From Pseudomonadota bacterium (GTDB lineage: Bacteria > Desulfobacterota > Desulfovibrionia > Desulfovibrionales > Desulfovibrionaceae): a stretch of DNA of 8,028 nt. The position numbers and the translations under genes were made by a program. The stretch covers positions 1 through 8,028 of the forward strand of contig JAFABC010000106.1 of the NCBI GenBank assembly GCA_023426275.1, written 5' to 3'. Shown piece after piece: positions 7,155 to 8,028 of the stretch. Below the pieces are notes generated by a model. That model was not told the origin of the DNA. It ran no database searches and saw only the letters and a program-made list of their open reading frames with translations. Position 1 is the stretch's first letter, and each line of letters begins with the position of its first letter.

Positions 7155-7188
7155 CGGCGCGCAAGCACGCCGGCGTCGCCTCGCGCCG
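7155..7188. terminator. Inverted repeat between convergent genes, possible bidirectional terminator
   Basis: CGGCGCG (7155-7161) pairs with CGCGCCG (7182-7188). The 20-base loop contains the perfect palindrome ACGCCGGCGT (7167-7176). It fills most of the 42-base gap between the stops of the DUF5343-like gene and mtnP. Neither side has a clear T-tract, so the terminator role is tentative. Confidence 0.3.
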
Positions 7189-7189
7189 C

Positions 7190-7945
7190 CTACATATTCT
7201 TGATGACTTCGACCAGCAGGTTCGTGACCTTCTCGGCGTTTTCCTTGAAGATCGTGACGATTTCATCCCAGTTGACGGGCGGCTCGTCCGTCTTCCAGCA
7301 ATCGTAATCCGTGCTCATGGCCACGGCCGCGTAGGGCACCTCGGCCTCCACGGCCAGGGCGCACTCGGTGGCCACGCTCATATTGATGACGTCCGCGCCC
7401 CAGGCCCGGAACATGTTGGACTCGGCCCGGGTGGAAAAACGCGGCCCCTCGATGGTGACCACCGTGCCCTTGTCGTGATGGCGATAGCCGAACTTGCGGC
7501 AGGCATCGATCAACAGCTTGCGCAAGGGTTCGAAGAACGGATCGGCCATGGGCGTGTGGGCCGGATTATGGGGCTCGAAGCGGTCGTGGAACGTCAGGTG
7601 CCGCCGTCTGGTGAAGTCGATGAACTGGTCGAGGATGACCAGATCGCCCCGGCCGATCTCCTGGCGCAACGAGCCCACGGCCGTGGTGGACAAGATGGCC
7701 GCGCAACCGACCGCGCGCAGGGCGTGGATGTTGGCCCGGTAGTTGACATTGGTGGGCGTGGCCGTATGGGCCCGGCCGTGGCGGGCCAGCAGGACCACGT
7801 CCTTGCCGGCGATCCTGCCCTGGCGCAACGTCGAGTTGGGCGGACCGTACGGAGTGTCGATCTCCAGGTCGGAAGGGTTGTCGAGAATGTTGGGATCGTC
7901 CAGGCCGCTGCCGCCGATGATGCCGATCTTCATGTCGTTCTCCAT
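7190..7945 (-). CDS. mtnP: S-methyl-5'-thioadenosine phosphorylase
   Basis: A 251-residue cytoplasmic enzyme, normal length for the family, that splits methylthioadenosine (a by-product of polyamine synthesis and other S-adenosylmethionine reactions) with phosphate into adenine and 5-methylthioribose-1-phosphate. It is a purine nucleoside phosphorylase family 2 member throughout: IGIIGGSGL (7-15) with phosphate-binding Ser13, ARHGR (54-58), STTAVGSL (86-93), the HNPAHTPMADPF loop (126-137), GTVVTIEGPRFSTRAES (160-176), NMSVATE (188-194) and STDYDCWK (211-218). Asp213 and Asp215 are the residues that select a 6-amino purine, so adenine rather than hypoxanthine or guanine release is expected. 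Two in-frame starts each have a ribosome binding site: ATG 7945 (GGAGG six bases upstream, within repeat copy D) and ATG 7933 (GGAG six bases upstream), giving MKIGIIGGSGL. The first is used here. No other methionine-salvage gene is nearby. 5'-methylthioinosine phosphorylase is a less likely alternative. Confidence 0.95.
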   Translation of the reverse strand: MENDMKIGIIGGSGLDDPNILDNPSDLEIDTPYGPPNSTLRQGRIAGKDVVLLARHGRAHTATPTNVNYRANIHALRAVGCAAILSTTAVGSLRQEIGRGDLVILDQFIDFTRRRHLTFHDRFEPHNPAHTPMADPFFEPLRKLLIDACRKFGYRHHDKGTVVTIEGPRFSTRAESNMFRAWGADVINMSVATECALAVEAEVPYAAVAMSTDYDCWKTDEPPVNWDEIVTIFKENAEKVTNLLVEVIKNM

Positions 7946-7950
7946 GCCGT

Positions 7951-8028
7951 GCCTCCGGCGGCCAGGAGAGGCGCTGCCTCTCCTGGACCTCTCCGCCGGG
8001 GGGCATGATGCCCCCCGGACCCCCTCGA
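7951..8028 (+). repeat. GC-rich intergenic repeat, copy D, double hairpin, cut by the window end
   Basis: It opens with GCCTCCGGCGGCC (7951-7963). A perfect 11-bp hairpin follows (CCAGGAGAGGC 7962-7972 with GCCTCTCCTGG 7976-7986), then a perfect 10-bp hairpin (CCGGGGGGCA 7996-8005 with TGCCCCCCGG 8009-8018), and it ends GGACCCCCTCGA. The second hairpin matches copy A over 18 bases. Unlike the other copies it sits at the 5' end of a gene. Its complement GGAGG (7952-7956) is positioned as the mtnP ribosome binding site. Confidence 0.7.

Noticed and set aside
6257..7168. 303-codon open frame on the minus strand opposite the DUF5343-like gene
   Set aside because: The plus-strand frame carries family-like motifs, while this frame is Gly/Arg-rich and featureless.
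1..8028. CRISPR array, tRNA, rRNA or insertion sequence
   Set aside because: No regularly spaced direct repeats, cloverleaf, rRNA sequence or transposase frame was found; the repeats present are few, irregular and hairpin-forming.

Overview
The window is GC-rich and carries four well-separated genes, none in an operon: three on the minus strand and one on the plus strand. An anaerobic, sulfate-reducing deltaproteobacterium of the Desulfovibrio type is the best guess. This is an inference from the large FAD/iron-sulfur hydroxyacid dehydrogenase, the GC-rich codon use and the hairpin-forming intergenic repeats, not from a marker gene.

Layout from left to right: (1) 1-160, non-coding, with a perfect 14-bp-arm palindrome (likely terminator) and one copy of a GC-rich repeat. 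(2) 161-3031, minus: a secreted WD40 beta-propeller protein with a C-terminal caspase-like (C14) peptidase domain. (3) 3032-3194: a compact junction holding another repeat copy, a terminator for the gene to the right and a promoter for the caspase gene. (4) 3195-6056, minus: a 953-residue D-lactate dehydrogenase-type protein joining FAD domains, two ferredoxin-like 4Fe-4S motifs and two CCG domains. (5) 6057-6298: divergent regulatory region. (6) 6299-7147, plus: a DUF5343-like protein of unknown function, whose last 31 codons lie in or beyond a third repeat copy. (7) 7148-7189: short convergent gap with an inverted repeat. (8) 7190-7945, minus: S-methyl-5'-thioadenosine phosphorylase (mtnP). 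(9) 7946-8028: a fourth, double-hairpin repeat copy running off the window.

The genes do not form an obvious pathway. The dehydrogenase would feed electrons from a 2-hydroxyacid such as D-lactate into the respiratory chain. MtnP salvages adenine from methylthioadenosine. The caspase-like protein acts outside the cytoplasm on an unknown substrate. The least ordinary elements are the exported propeller-caspase fusion and the repeat family, which borders every gene, supplies a C-terminal tail to one protein and a ribosome binding site to another. I see no convincing new multi-gene system, tRNA, rRNA, CRISPR array or insertion sequence.
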